This document shows, piece by piece, positions 7,511-16,226 of a DNA stretch of 64,000 bases; position 1 is the stretch's first letter, and every line of letters begins with the position of its first letter. The stretch covers positions 1 through 64,000 of the forward strand of contig NZ_BMLK01000013.1 of the NCBI RefSeq assembly GCF_014645195.1. The letters run 5' to 3'. This DNA is from Novosphingobium indicum. GTDB lineage: Bacteria; Pseudomonadota; Alphaproteobacteria; Sphingomonadales; Sphingomonadaceae. The position numbers and the translations under genes were made by a program. The notes below the pieces were generated by a model that was not told where the DNA came from, ran no database searches, and saw nothing but the letters and a program-made list of their open reading frames with translations.

Positions 7511-8353
7511 ATGGTATCGAAGCGTTTGGGACTGCCGCGTTTGGGCGCGGCGGTCCTTTCCATGGCGGGGGTTGGCATCGCCCTGCTCGCCGCGGTTCCG
7601 GGGGCGGCGGCGGACGATGCGCCGGCTGAGGTGATCCACCGGATTGCTGCCCCGGAGGCGCGGCAGGGCGTGGCTTCCGATGGCAAGCATGTCTTCGCCA
7701 TCGATAACAACGTGATCGCCAAGTACCGGATTGCGGACGGCAAGCGGCTTGCGGAGTGGCGCGGCGATCCGGCGCAGTTTCCGCACATCAACAGCTGCAC
7801 GATTGCGGGCCGCGAACTGGTCTGTGCCGCGTCCAACTATCCGGCGGTGCCGCAGCTCAGCACCATCGAGGTGTTCGATCCCGCAACGCTGGAGCACATC
7901 CGCTCGGTCAGTCTCGGGATGGCGCCGGGGTCGCTCACCGTGGTCGACCGGCACGACGGGCACTGGTGGGCGGCTTTCGCCAACTACGATGCCAAGGGTG
8001 GCGAGCCGACCCGCGATCACCGCTACACGCTCTTTGCCCGGCTTGATGAAGACTTCCGTATCGATCGCGGCTGGGCCTTTCCGGAAAGCGTGCTCGAACG
8101 GTTCAAGCCGCGCAGCGCCTCGGGGGCGAGCTGGGGGCCGGGCGGGCATCTCTATGTCAGCGGCCACGATCTGTCCGAGGTCTATGTGCTCGATCTGCCC
8201 GAGTCCGGTTCCGTGCTGCGGCACGAGGCGACGATCCCGGTCGAAACGCACGGGCAGGCGATCGATTTCGATCCGCGTGACCCGGCTCTGCTGTGGTCGA
8301 TAGATCGGGCTTCGCGGACGGTGGTCGCCAGCCGGATCGGTGAGGCGCCGTGA
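7511..8353 (+). CDS. secreted beta-propeller-like protein of the phosphate operon
   Basis: The product is 280 residues with a signal peptide (LSMAGVGIALLAAVPGAAA, cleavage near 35). The mature part shows repeated short beta-blade patterns: GVASDGKHVFAIDNNVIAKY, then EVFDPATLEHIRSVSLG, then GHLYVSGHDLSEVYVLDLP. These suggest a small propeller of the SMP-30/quinoprotein kind, though no catalytic site was recognised. It lies between phoD and a DNase I-fold phosphatase and overlaps the latter by four bases (GTGA), so the two are translated together. A role in binding or presenting the organophosphate substrate, or as an accessory hydrolase, is possible but speculative. Confidence 0.7.
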   Translation: MVSKRLGLPRLGAAVLSMAGVGIALLAAVPGAAADDAPAEVIHRIAAPEARQGVASDGKHVFAIDNNVIAKYRIADGKRLAEWRGDPAQFPHINSCTIAGRELVCAASNYPAVPQLSTIEVFDPATLEHIRSVSLGMAPGSLTVVDRHDGHWWAAFANYDAKGGEPTRDHRYTLFARLDEDFRIDRGWAFPESVLERFKPRSASGASWGPGGHLYVSGHDLSEVYVLDLPESGSVLRHEATIPVETHGQAIDFDPRDPALLWSIDRASRTVVASRIGEAP

Positions 8354-9366
8354 AGCTGCGATACCTGACGGGCTCTATCGTGCTTCTCGCCGGCGGATCG
8401 CTGGCCGACCCGCTGCCCGCGCCCGATCTGGCGCCGGCAGCTCAGGATACGGCAATGCCGGACAGCGCCTGCGCGCCGGACGATCTTTCGGTCCTGACCT
8501 ATAATGTCGCCGGCCTGCCCTGGCCGCTCGCCAAGAAGGGCCCGGTAGCCCTGCGCGCCATCGGCGAGCGACTGGCACGGATGCGGGCCGAAGGCTGCGC
8601 GCCGCGCGTGGTGGTGCTGCAGGAAGCCTTTTCGGCGGAGGCCAAGGCCATCGGCGCGCGCGCCGGTTATGCCTATTCGGTCGAGGGCCCTTACTTGCGG
8701 ACCGGGGGCGTGCCGCCGGGGATGGACCGGAGCTGGATGCTGGGGGAGACGGCCGGTACGCCGGTCGACAGCGGTCTTGTCGTGCTGTCCGATCTCCCGG
8801 TACTCGACGTACAGCGCGCCGCCTTTCCCGAGGGGGCCTGCGCCGGGTACGATTGCCTGGCGGCCAAGGGTGTGGTGCTGGTGACGTTGCAACTGGCTTC
8901 CGGACGCGCGGTCATGGTGGCGACGACGCACTTCAACAGCCGCGGAGCTTCGAAGGCCCCGGTGGAACGTACGCTAGCGGCCTATCGGCGGCAGGCGGAC
9001 TTTCTTGCCCGCTTCATCGCCGCGCACCGCGCGCCCGGCATGCCGCTGGTGATCGCGGGGGATTTCAACCGGGGGCAGCGTCCGGGCCGGATGGCCCTTC
9101 TGGATGCCGCGATGGCGCGTCTGGCCGGCGGGCCTTTGCTCGACAGTCTGCGCATCTGCATGAATGACGATCCGGGTGCCTACGACCGGTCGCTGGATGC
9201 TCTGACGATCGCCCGCCGGGCACGCGACCTGCAATTCGCGATCGACGGCGAGGGCGCCGGGCTGCAGCCGGTCGGGATCGATATCCCCTTCGGAACAGAG
9301 CCCGATGGCACGATGCTCTCCGACCACATCGGCTATACCGTGCGCTATCGCTACACGGCGAGTTGA
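8350..9366 (+). CDS. secreted endonuclease/exonuclease/phosphatase-fold hydrolase (sphingomyelinase-like)
   Basis: This 338-residue protein starts at a GTG overlapping the previous stop. A signal peptide spans residues 1-19. The fold is the DNase I/neutral sphingomyelinase type. LTYNVAGLPWP begins the domain, VVLQEAF supplies the metal-binding Glu, TTHFNS supplies the conserved Thr-His pair, IAGDFNRG holds the Asp/Asn pair, and LSDHIGY near the C-terminus holds the general base His. Such enzymes cleave phosphodiesters in phospholipids, nucleic acids or phosphoesters. Together with PhoD it would supply a two-step route from phosphodiester to free phosphate. Nuclease versus phospholipase activity cannot be decided from sequence. 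Confidence 0.82.
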   Translation: MKLRYLTGSIVLLAGGSLADPLPAPDLAPAAQDTAMPDSACAPDDLSVLTYNVAGLPWPLAKKGPVALRAIGERLARMRAEGCAPRVVVLQEAFSAEAKAIGARAGYAYSVEGPYLRTGGVPPGMDRSWMLGETAGTPVDSGLVVLSDLPVLDVQRAAFPEGACAGYDCLAAKGVVLVTLQLASGRAVMVATTHFNSRGASKAPVERTLAAYRRQADFLARFIAAHRAPGMPLVIAGDFNRGQRPGRMALLDAAMARLAGGPLLDSLRICMNDDPGAYDRSLDALTIARRARDLQFAIDGEGAGLQPVGIDIPFGTEPDGTMLSDHIGYTVRYRYTAS

Positions 9367-9390
9367 GGCCAACGCAAAATTGAAGCTAGT

Positions 9391-9465
9391 CCCGTTCGTG
9401 TCGAGCGTAGTCGAGACACGTCAGCGCTACACCAGCGTGTCTCGACTACGCTCGACACGAACGGG
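9391..9465. repeat. interspersed inverted repeat, perfect 30-bp stem
   Basis: The arm CCCGTTCGTGTCGAGCGTAG and its next ten bases (9391-9420) are exactly complementary to 9436-9465, around a 15-base loop. It lies between convergent genes, where it could terminate transcription from both sides. A near-identical copy is at 23410-23482 (GAAGTC in place of GTAGTC), and both arms carry the compensating change. Confidence 0.92.
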
Positions 9466-9491
9466 AACTGTAATGATCCTTTGGGCCGTTC

Positions 9492-9809
9492 CTACTGGTC
9501 GATGATCGGCCCGCGCGTCTCGACGATGCGCTCGCGGTAGACCACGCGCTTGCCGCGATTGGCGCCCACGCCCAGGAACATGATGCCGATGAAATAGCCG
9601 AAGTCGTACCAGCCACCGTTGTTGGGCACGGCATAGATCGACACGTCGGTGAACAGCGATACAAACCAGGCGAACGGGAAGATGAACCCGTGCCACATGC
9701 CCAGCAGGAAACCCGGCGCTTCGGGCTCGACGGCGGATGCAACCTGCCGCGCGCAGCCTGCCAGCACGAAGAGTGCGATGAGAGGCAGGAGGCGCGCGGC
9801 TTTGTTCAT
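9492..9809 (-). CDS. small lipoprotein with a membrane segment, unknown function
   Basis: The product is 105 residues. A lipoprotein signal ends in LAGC (residues about 16-19). The mature part contains a hydrophobic stretch (about 38-55, GFIFPFAWFVSLF) and a second one (YFIGIMFLGVG). The protein ends in a polar tail. No family was recognised. It lies 32 bases downstream of nrdA on the same strand and could be co-transcribed with it. It faces the inverted repeat that ends the phosphate operon. Confidence 0.7.
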   Translation of the reverse strand: MNKAARLLPLIALFVLAGCARQVASAVEPEAPGFLLGMWHGFIFPFAWFVSLFTDVSIYAVPNNGGWYDFGYFIGIMFLGVGANRGKRVVYRERIVETRGPIIDQ

Positions 9810-9841
9810 TCTAAAGATCGATCCCGCTTACTGGCAGGCCC

Positions 9842-11896
9842 TTACTGACAGGCCAGACACTCGTCGTAGTCGGTCGTCTCGCCGATCTCGAACTTGGGCG
9901 CCTCGGAGGTGTTGTCCGCCTCCACGCCGCCCGCGCCCGCGAAACCCGCCCGCTGCACGCTCTTCGAGCGCAGGTAGTAGAGCGACTTGATGCCCTTCTC
10001 CCAGGCCTGGAAGTGCAGCATCATCAGGTCCCACTTGTCGACGTCGGCGGGGATGAACAGGTTCAGCGACTGCGCCTGGTCGATGTAGGGCGTACGGTCT
10101 GCCGCGAATTCGAGCAGCCAGCGCTGGTCGATCTCGAAGCTCGTCTTGTACACCGCCTTTTCCTCGGGCGAGAGGAAGTCGAGGTGCTGCACCGAGCCTC
10201 CGTGCTCGAGGATCGAGTTCCACACGTTGGTGGAATCCTTCGATTTCGCGGCCAGCAGCTTCTGCAGGTAGGGGTTCTTCACCACGAAGGAGCCCGAAAG
10301 CGTCTTGTGGGTGTAGATGTTGGCCGGGATCGGCTCGATGCAGGCGCTGGTGCCCCCGCAGATGATCGAAATCGACGCGGTCGGTGCAATCGCCATCTTG
10401 CACGAGAAGCGCTCCATCACGCCCTGGTCGGCCGCGTCGGGGCACGGGCCGCGCTCGTTCGCCAGCAGCATCGAGGCCTCGTTGGCCTTCATGTTGATGT
10501 ACTGGAACATCTGCATGTTCAGCGCCTTGGCCATGGCGCTTTCGAAGGCGATGCCCTTCTTCTGCAGGTACGAGTGGAAGCCCATCACGCCCATGCCGAC
10601 CGAGCGTTCGCGCATGGCCGAGTACTTGGCACGGGCCATCTCGTCCGGCGCGCGGTCGATGTAGTCCTGCAGCACGTTGTCGAGGAAACGCAGCACGTCC
10701 TCGATGAAGCGCTTCTCGCCCTTCCACTCTTCCCAGGTTTCCAGGTTGAGCGAGGAGAGGCAGCACACCGCCGTACGGTCGTTGCCGAGGTGGTCGCGGC
10801 CGGTCGGAAGCGTGATTTCCGAGCACAGGTTCGAGGTCGAGACCTTGAGGCCGAGATCGCGATGATGCTTGGGCATCATGCGGTTCACGGTGTCGTTGAA
10901 GACGATGTACGGCTCGCCGGTGGCAAGGCGGGTTTCAACCAGCTTCTGGAACAGCGAGCGGGCATCGACCTTGCTGCGAACCTCACCGGTCTTGGGCGAC
11001 TTGAGTTCGAACTCCGCGCCGTCGCGCACGGCTTCCATGAATGCGTCGGTCAGCAGAACGCCATGGTGCAGGTTGAGCGCCTTGCGGTTGAAGTCGCCCG
11101 ACGGCTTGCGGATCTCGAGGAACTCCTCGATTTCCGGGTGCGAAATGTCGAGGTAGCAGGCGGCTGAGCCACGGCGCAGCGAGCCCTGCGAGATCGCCAG
11201 TGTGAGGCTGTCCATCACGCGCACGAAAGGAATGATGCCGCTGGTCTTGCCGTTGAGGCCCACCGGCTCGCCGATGCCGCGCACCGAACCCCAGTAGGTG
11301 CCGATGCCGCCGCCGCGCGAGGCGAGCCAGACGTTCTCGTTCCAGGTCGCGACGATGCCTTCGAGGCTGTCGTCGACCGAGTTGAGGTAGCACGAGATCG
11401 GCAGACCGCGACCGGTGCCGCCGTTCGACAGGACGGGCGTGGCCGGCATGAACCACAGCTTCGAAATGTAGTCGTAGAGACGCTGCGCGTGCTCCTGATC
11501 GTCGGCATAGGCATCGGCCACGCGGGCGAAGATGTCCTGATACTTCTCGCCCGGCAGCAGGTAGCGGTCGTCCAGCGTTTCCTTGCCGAAATCGGTCAGC
11601 AGCGCGTCGCGGCTCTCATCGGTGACGATGGTGAAGCGGCGATCATGGATCTTCTTGGAATCCGAACGCTTTGCCGTCTTCTGGGCAGCCTTCTCTTCCA
11701 CCTGCGGCGCATCCACCAGATCGGCGGTGGCAGTGTCGGTCTTTTCCATGACGATTGCCGGGCTCTCACCCGTCTCCTTGTTCTTCGTGGCGGCCTCGCG
11801 CGGAGTGGGCCCGGCGTCCACTACGGTCTGGCTGTCTTCGTTGTGGCTCACATCGTGACTGGCCACATGACCCTCGTTTCCGTTCCTGAAATCCAC
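9842..11896 (-). CDS. nrdA: ribonucleoside-diphosphate reductase, alpha subunit
   Basis: This is the large subunit of class I ribonucleotide reductase, which makes deoxynucleotides using thiyl-radical chemistry. Visible motifs are PISCYLNSVDD (first active-site Cys), ASRGGGIGTYWGSVRG, LRRGSAACYLD, STSNLCSEITLP (radical Cys), the CCLSS segment (redox partner) and a C-terminal YDECLACQ CxxC shuttle. The GTG at 11896 is chosen because GGGGG lies 7 bases upstream, giving 684 residues. ATGs at 11956 and 11749 are alternatives, and the N-terminal 80 residues are low-complexity and variable. No nrdB lies beside it, so the beta subunit must be encoded elsewhere. A weak NrdR-box-like sequence sits at 12164-12179. 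Confidence 0.93.
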   Translation of the reverse strand: MDFRNGNEGHVASHDVSHNEDSQTVVDAGPTPREAATKNKETGESPAIVMEKTDTATADLVDAPQVEEKAAQKTAKRSDSKKIHDRRFTIVTDESRDALLTDFGKETLDDRYLLPGEKYQDIFARVADAYADDQEHAQRLYDYISKLWFMPATPVLSNGGTGRGLPISCYLNSVDDSLEGIVATWNENVWLASRGGGIGTYWGSVRGIGEPVGLNGKTSGIIPFVRVMDSLTLAISQGSLRRGSAACYLDISHPEIEEFLEIRKPSGDFNRKALNLHHGVLLTDAFMEAVRDGAEFELKSPKTGEVRSKVDARSLFQKLVETRLATGEPYIVFNDTVNRMMPKHHRDLGLKVSTSNLCSEITLPTGRDHLGNDRTAVCCLSSLNLETWEEWKGEKRFIEDVLRFLDNVLQDYIDRAPDEMARAKYSAMRERSVGMGVMGFHSYLQKKGIAFESAMAKALNMQMFQYINMKANEASMLLANERGPCPDAADQGVMERFSCKMAIAPTASISIICGGTSACIEPIPANIYTHKTLSGSFVVKNPYLQKLLAAKSKDSTNVWNSILEHGGSVQHLDFLSPEEKAVYKTSFEIDQRWLLEFAADRTPYIDQAQSLNLFIPADVDKWDLMMLHFQAWEKGIKSLYYLRSKSVQRAGFAGAGGVEADNTSEAPKFEIGETTDYDECLACQ

Positions 11897-12581
11897 TCGT
11901 CGCCCCCATGCATCCGTAGCGTCATCGAACTGCCTTGCGGCATGTTCACAGTTCATCGCAGGGCTTTGGCGGCACCGACGCGATTCGGCGGGCGATAGAA
12001 ATCCCGTCTTACCACAATCGGCACAAAAAGAGAACGACCCGAACCCTGCCTTGCCCTGGGCGCGGTCTGCTGCCGGGGCCTCCCCCCGCCCTTGAAAGGC
12101 CGCCATGCGATCGTTGCGATCCACGTGACTTTCCTAGGTATTGAGGCCCGGCGACCGACGCGCCACAACCCATAGTGCTCTTTCTGCAAACCGGTGCAAG
12201 AGGGTGAAGTCGCGGTTAACAGGTGGCGCCTGTCGCGACTGGACAGCTTTTGGCGATGCGCGACGCGTGGGAAGTCCTTCACCTCTCACCAATGCAAGAG
12301 TCTAAATGGCTCCCGACACCGAAAAATTTTTCCACATAAATCGCCGACGAGCCGAATCGCATTTGCGACGAACCGAGTCCGTCATGCCGATTGTCAAGGC
12401 GCTGATACGGGCAATTGTTGCCAGACGCGCCCATCGTTGCGGACCGGCAGGTGGCAGCGCGCGTCCGTCGAGCGATCTCGGCGGCTTGCCGATGACGGCG
12501 TGCAAAAATGCACGGGGCGTGCAACCGTCCTGTCGTTCAAAGCTTCTAGGCAACGCAAATATCGAGAGGGCACACACTTTC
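11897..12581. other. 685-bp divergent intergenic region between nrdA and a GlsB-family gene
   Basis: No gene is convincing here. The region must hold the nrdA promoter and probably that of the rightward small membrane protein. CACAACCCATAGTGCT at 12164-12179 partly matches the NrdR box (9 of 12 core positions). An A/T patch (AAAAATTTTTCCACAT, near 12327-12342) contrasts with the GC-rich flanks. Frames across it read as arginine-rich shadows. Confidence 0.5.
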
Positions 12582-12827
12582 ATGTTCAACATCATCGGCG
12601 CCATCATCAGCGGCCTGCTCATCGGCGTTTTTGCGCGCTTCTTCTATCCGGGCGCGGTGGAAATGGGCTGGGTCGCCACGATCCTGCTGGGCATCGGCGG
12701 CTCGCTGGTGGCCGGCCTCATCACCAGCCGCGGGCAGAGCGATTTCAGCCGGGCCGGCTGCCTCGCCTCGATTCTCGGCGGCATGGCGCTGATCTTCATC
12801 GGCCGCGCGCTGGGCATCGGCGGCTGA
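12582..12827 (+). CDS. GlsB/YeaQ/YmgE-family stress-response membrane protein
   Basis: This 81-residue, very hydrophobic protein has three predicted membrane helices (MFNIIGAIISGLLIGVFARF, then MGWVATILLGIGGSLVAGLI, then CLASILGGMALIFIGRALGI). The GARFFYPG-like motif and glycine spacing are those of the transglycosylase-associated family. An upstream GAGAGGG supports the ATG at 12582 rather than earlier in-frame codons. Members are induced by acid, osmotic or general stress; biochemical function is unknown. It stands alone on the plus strand between nrdA and a convergent SDR gene. Confidence 0.85.
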   Translation: MFNIIGAIISGLLIGVFARFFYPGAVEMGWVATILLGIGGSLVAGLITSRGQSDFSRAGCLASILGGMALIFIGRALGIGG

Positions 12828-12843
12828 TTCGCCAAACGGGCGG

Positions 12844-13611
12844 TTACTTCGCCCGCGCGAGAATATTGGCGGCGGTCGTGATCAGGCCGCCGTTGGCCGC
12901 AATCGTCAGCCCGGTCAGCCAGCGCGCCTCGTCCGACGCGAGGAAGCCGACCACATCGGCAATGTCCTCCGGTTCGCCCAGGCGGCGCTGCGCGGTCCAG
13001 GGCACGACCTGATCGGGCCATGACTGCCCGGCGATCATCTCCGTCCGGGTGCAGCCCGGTGCTACCGAATTGGAGGTGATCCCGCGCGGGCCCAGTTCCT
13101 GCGCCAGACTGCGCATGAAGGCTTCGCCGCCCGCCTTCGCGGCAGCGCCGATGGATACGCCCGGGGCCCCATGTGTGGCCATGCCCGAGGACAGGAAAAT
13201 CACGCGTCCGGCCTCGCTCTGCGTGAGGCGGGCGAATTCCGATGCGGCCAGGATCGTCGAGCGCAGGTTGAGCGCCAGCACGGCGTCGATGGTTTCCACC
13301 GGCATATCGGCGGCCATTCCGCCCTTGCCGCCACCGGCATTGAGCACGAGTACGTCGAGCGCCCCGTGCACGGCAAAGGCATTGCGCACGACATCGAGCG
13401 CGGCATCGCCCTGTGCGAGGTCGCCCATCACCACATCGGCCGTGCCGCCCGTGGCGCGAATGGTTTCCGCGACCGCTTCGGCCCGATCGCGCTGGGCGCG
13501 GGCGTGGAGCACGACGCGGGCACCATCCGCGGCCAGTCGCCGCGCGATTGCCGCGCCGATCCCGCGTGAGGAGCCGGTGACGAGTGCGACGCGTCCGGCG
13601 AGCCGGCTCAC
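12844..13611 (-). CDS. short-chain dehydrogenase/reductase-fold protein lacking the catalytic Tyr
   Basis: The product is 255 residues from a GTG at 13611 that overlaps the TGA of the upstream SDR gene (GTGA). The Rossmann motif is intact (VTGSSRGIGAAIARRLAADG), as are the NAG motif (LNAGGG) and the strand-5 serine (FLSSG). At the usual YxxxK site the sequence is SIGAAAKAG: the lysine is present but the residue four before it is Gly. It may therefore bind a nucleotide without normal SDR catalysis, or use another residue. It is co-translated with a canonical SDR, which suggests a paired or heteromeric enzyme. The substrate is unknown. Confidence 0.85.
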   Translation of the reverse strand: MSRLAGRVALVTGSSRGIGAAIARRLAADGARVVLHARAQRDRAEAVAETIRATGGTADVVMGDLAQGDAALDVVRNAFAVHGALDVLVLNAGGGKGGMAADMPVETIDAVLALNLRSTILAASEFARLTQSEAGRVIFLSSGMATHGAPGVSIGAAAKAGGEAFMRSLAQELGPRGITSNSVAPGCTRTEMIAGQSWPDQVVPWTAQRRLGEPEDIADVVGFLASDEARWLTGLTIAANGGLITTAANILARAK

Positions 13612-14348
13612 AGCAGCGCTCCGCCATCGACGGGAAGGACCGCGCCGGTGATCCAGCCCGCCGCGTCGCTGCACAGGAAGGCGATGGGGCCCGCGATGTC
13701 TTCGGCCTGGGCGATCCGCTTGAGCGCCTGATCGCGGGTGGTCATCTCGAAGCCCTGCGGTGTCTCCGTCCATGCCGCGATCGGGCCGGTCGCCGTCGTG
13801 CCCGGGGCCACGGCGTTGACGCGAATCCAGCGCGCGCCGAATTCCTGCGCGGCGCGCCGCACCAGCGTCTCGATCCCGCCCTTCATGGCGGCATAGGCGG
13901 CAACCCCGCCGGTCACCCGCCGCGCGGTGAGCGAGGAGACGAAGACAACGCTCGCGCCCTCGACCAGCGTGTCCGAGAGCTTCTGCAGCAGGAAGAAAGG
14001 CGCGCGCAGGTTGATCGTGGCGATCCGGTCGAAAGTCTCCTCGGTGCAGGTGCCGATATCCGAAGGCGGCATGACCGCGGCATTGAGCACAAGCGCCTGC
14101 AGTCCGTCGGGGCACAGGGCCGCAACATCGCTGGCCAACTGCGCGGGCGTGTCCGGATCGGAAAGGTCGCCGCCGACGAGCGCCGCGCTCCCGCCGGCAG
14201 CCTCGATCCCGGCCATCACGGCTTCGGCCTTTTCGCGATTGCTGCCGTAGTGCACGATCACGCGGTAACCGTCCGCCGCCAAGGCCTGTGCCGCCGCCGC
14301 GCCGATCCCTTGCGATGAACCTGTAACGAATGCCGTTTTGCTGGCCAT
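13608..14348 (-). CDS. short-chain dehydrogenase/reductase
   Basis: This 246-residue classical SDR has VTGSSQGIGAAAAQALAADG for the dinucleotide, LNAAVMP as the NAG equivalent, a serine in FVSSLTARR and YAAMKGG as the catalytic YxxxK. The C-terminus (VLPVDGGALL) is typical of FabG-like enzymes. It oxidises or reduces an alcohol/ketone with NAD(P)(H). An ATG at 14348 with GGAGAG upstream starts it. Its stop overlaps the next SDR gene, and the two are about 250 residues each and clearly paralogous. The substrate cannot be inferred. Confidence 0.9.
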   Translation of the reverse strand: MASKTAFVTGSSQGIGAAAAQALAADGYRVIVHYGSNREKAEAVMAGIEAAGGSAALVGGDLSDPDTPAQLASDVAALCPDGLQALVLNAAVMPPSDIGTCTEETFDRIATINLRAPFFLLQKLSDTLVEGASVVFVSSLTARRVTGGVAAYAAMKGGIETLVRRAAQEFGARWIRVNAVAPGTTATGPIAAWTETPQGFEMTTRDQALKRIAQAEDIAGPIAFLCSDAAGWITGAVLPVDGGALL

Positions 14349-14438
14349 GGTGCCGTTCTCTCCCGCTTTTCGCGAAGAGTGCGGCAGGGACGGATGGCTG
14401 TCGAGCGCGAAGGGCTCAGTTACGCGGGAGCGATGCGG

Positions 14439-16037
14439 TCAGGGAACGAGGACGGTATCGACCGGGGCGGCGTCCGTCTCGGGATAGTCGAGCGTGTAGT
14501 GCAGGCCCCGGCTCTCGTGCCGCCGGAGCGCCGAGCGCACGATCAGTTCCGCCGTCTGCAGCAGGTTGCGCAGCTCGATCAGATCGGTCGAGACGCGGAA
14601 GTGGCGGTAGTATTCCTCGATTTCGGCATTGAGCAGTTCGATGCGGTGCATCGCGCGTTCGAGCCGCTTGGTGGTCCGCACGATACCGACGTAGTTCCAC
14701 ATGAAGCGGCGGATTTCTGTCCAGTTCTGCTTGATGACGACTTCCTCATCCGAATCCGTCACGCGGCTCGCATCCCAGGGCATGACCGGTGGAGGTGCAT
14801 CGTACCGGTCCCAGTTGTCGAGGATGTGGGCAGCGGCGGCATCGCCGAAGACGAAGCATTCGAGCAGCGAGTTGGAAGCGAGGCGATTGGCCCCGTGCAA
14901 CCCGCTTTCGGTGCATTCGCCGGCGGCGTAGAGCCCCGGCAGGTCGGTGCGGCCGTCGAGGTCGATCACCACGCCGCCGCAAGTATAGTGCTGTGCCGGG
15001 ACGACCGGGATCGGTTCCCTGGTCATGTCGATGCCGAGCGAGAGCAGCTTCTCGTGGATGGTCGGGAAGTGCTCCGTGACGAATTCGGGCGGCTTGTGGC
15101 TGATGTCGAGGTGAACGTAGTCGAGACCGAAACGCTTGATCTGGTCGTCGATCGCCCGCGCCACGACATCGCGGGGCGCCAGTTCGGCTCGCTCGTCGTA
15201 GTCGGGCATGAAACGGTGCCCGGTATCCGGGTGCTTGAGATGGCCGCCTTCGCCGCGCACCGCCTCGGTAATGAGGAAGTTCTTGACGTCGAGATTGTAG
15301 AGGCAGGTCGGGTGAAACTGCATCATCTCCATGTTGGAGACGCGCGCGCCGGCACGCCAGGCCATTGAAATGCCGTCGCCCGTGGCGCCGCGCGGCGCTG
15401 TGCTGAAGCGGTAGACGCGGCCCGCGCCGCCGGTCGCCAGCACCGTGGCATGGGCCGTGTAGGCTTCCACGAGGCCGGTCTGCTCGTTGAGTGCATAGAC
15501 GCCCCAGACGCGGCCGGAGGCGGTATATCGGACCTCGTGCCGACCGGTGATGAAATCGATGCACGAACGCCCGGGCAGCAGCGTGATGTTGGGATGGGCT
15601 TCGGCGGCTTGCAGCAGCGCCTGCTGAACCGCCCAGCCGGTGGCGTCATTGACGTGAACAATGCGGCGGTGGGAATGGCCGCCTTCGCGCGTGAGATGGA
15701 GTTCGTTGCCCTCCATGTTGAACGGTACGCCCAGATCGATCAGCCGCTTGATGGCATGCGGTGCACGTTCGATAACAAACTCGACTGTCTCGCGGCGGTT
15801 GAGGCCGGCGCCTGCGATCATGGTGTCGCTGATGTGTTCTGCGAAAGTGTCGCCTTCGTCGAGCACGGCGGCGATTCCGCCTTGGGCCCAGGCCGTCGAT
15901 CCGCCTGTAAGCGTGCCCTTGGCAAGCACGACGACCTTGTGTCGTTCGGCGAGCGCGAGCGCTGCCGTGAGTCCGGCTGCTCCGGAGCCGATTACGAGGA
16001 TATCGAAGGTCTTAGCGTCGTTCGCGTGCGTAGGCAT
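14439..16037 (-). CDS. nadB: L-aspartate oxidase (NAD biosynthesis)
   Basis: This 532-residue flavoprotein converts L-aspartate to iminoaspartate, the first step of NAD synthesis. The FAD motif is ILVIGSGAAGLTAALALAE at residues 10-30, followed by the flavin-linked region GGSTAWAQGGIAAV. HLTREGGHSHRRIVH and MEMMQFHPT are substrate-site motifs of the fumarate reductase/aspartate oxidase family. The C-terminal helical domain (LIELRNLLQTAELIVRSAL) and SRGLHYTLDYP confirm NadB over SdhA. The length is normal. nadA and nadC are not adjacent. It is a single gene with a promoter in the 16038-16226 gap, facing a divergent small gene. Confidence 0.95.
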   Translation of the reverse strand: MPTHANDAKTFDILVIGSGAAGLTAALALAERHKVVVLAKGTLTGGSTAWAQGGIAAVLDEGDTFAEHISDTMIAGAGLNRRETVEFVIERAPHAIKRLIDLGVPFNMEGNELHLTREGGHSHRRIVHVNDATGWAVQQALLQAAEAHPNITLLPGRSCIDFITGRHEVRYTASGRVWGVYALNEQTGLVEAYTAHATVLATGGAGRVYRFSTAPRGATGDGISMAWRAGARVSNMEMMQFHPTCLYNLDVKNFLITEAVRGEGGHLKHPDTGHRFMPDYDERAELAPRDVVARAIDDQIKRFGLDYVHLDISHKPPEFVTEHFPTIHEKLLSLGIDMTREPIPVVPAQHYTCGGVVIDLDGRTDLPGLYAAGECTESGLHGANRLASNSLLECFVFGDAAAAHILDNWDRYDAPPPVMPWDASRVTDSDEEVVIKQNWTEIRRFMWNYVGIVRTTKRLERAMHRIELLNAEIEEYYRHFRVSTDLIELRNLLQTAELIVRSALRRHESRGLHYTLDYPETDAAPVDTVLVP

Positions 16038-16095
16038 CGCGCTTCATTGCCGATCAATGACGGTCCCTGCAAGATTTTGCGACGCGACCGATGTT

Positions 16096-16125
16096 TTGTT
16101 GCAGTGCCGCATAAACACCTATAAT
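16096..16125 (+). promoter_or_regulatory. sigma-70-type promoter, TTGTTG-18-TATAAT
   Basis: A perfect TATAAT at 16120-16125 is preceded, with an 18-base spacer, by TTGTTG at 16096-16101. A start near 16132 would give a leader of about 95 bases before the small zinc-ribbon gene. The leader includes a hairpin TACCCG-TTTG-CGGGTA (16171-16186). Such an exact -10 is rare in this GC-rich window. Confidence 0.6.
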
Positions 16126-16226
16126 ATGCCTGTAGAACAGTACGGCAAGTACTGGGATCGCCCATCGCTGTTACCCGTTTGCGGGTAGTCCTGAAATATT
16201 CAATTCAATAGCGCGGGGTTAAGAAC

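Noticed and set aside
12164..12179. NrdR box upstream of nrdA
   Set aside because: Only about 9 of 12 core positions match, and a second box at the usual spacing was not found; mentioned but not listed as a site.
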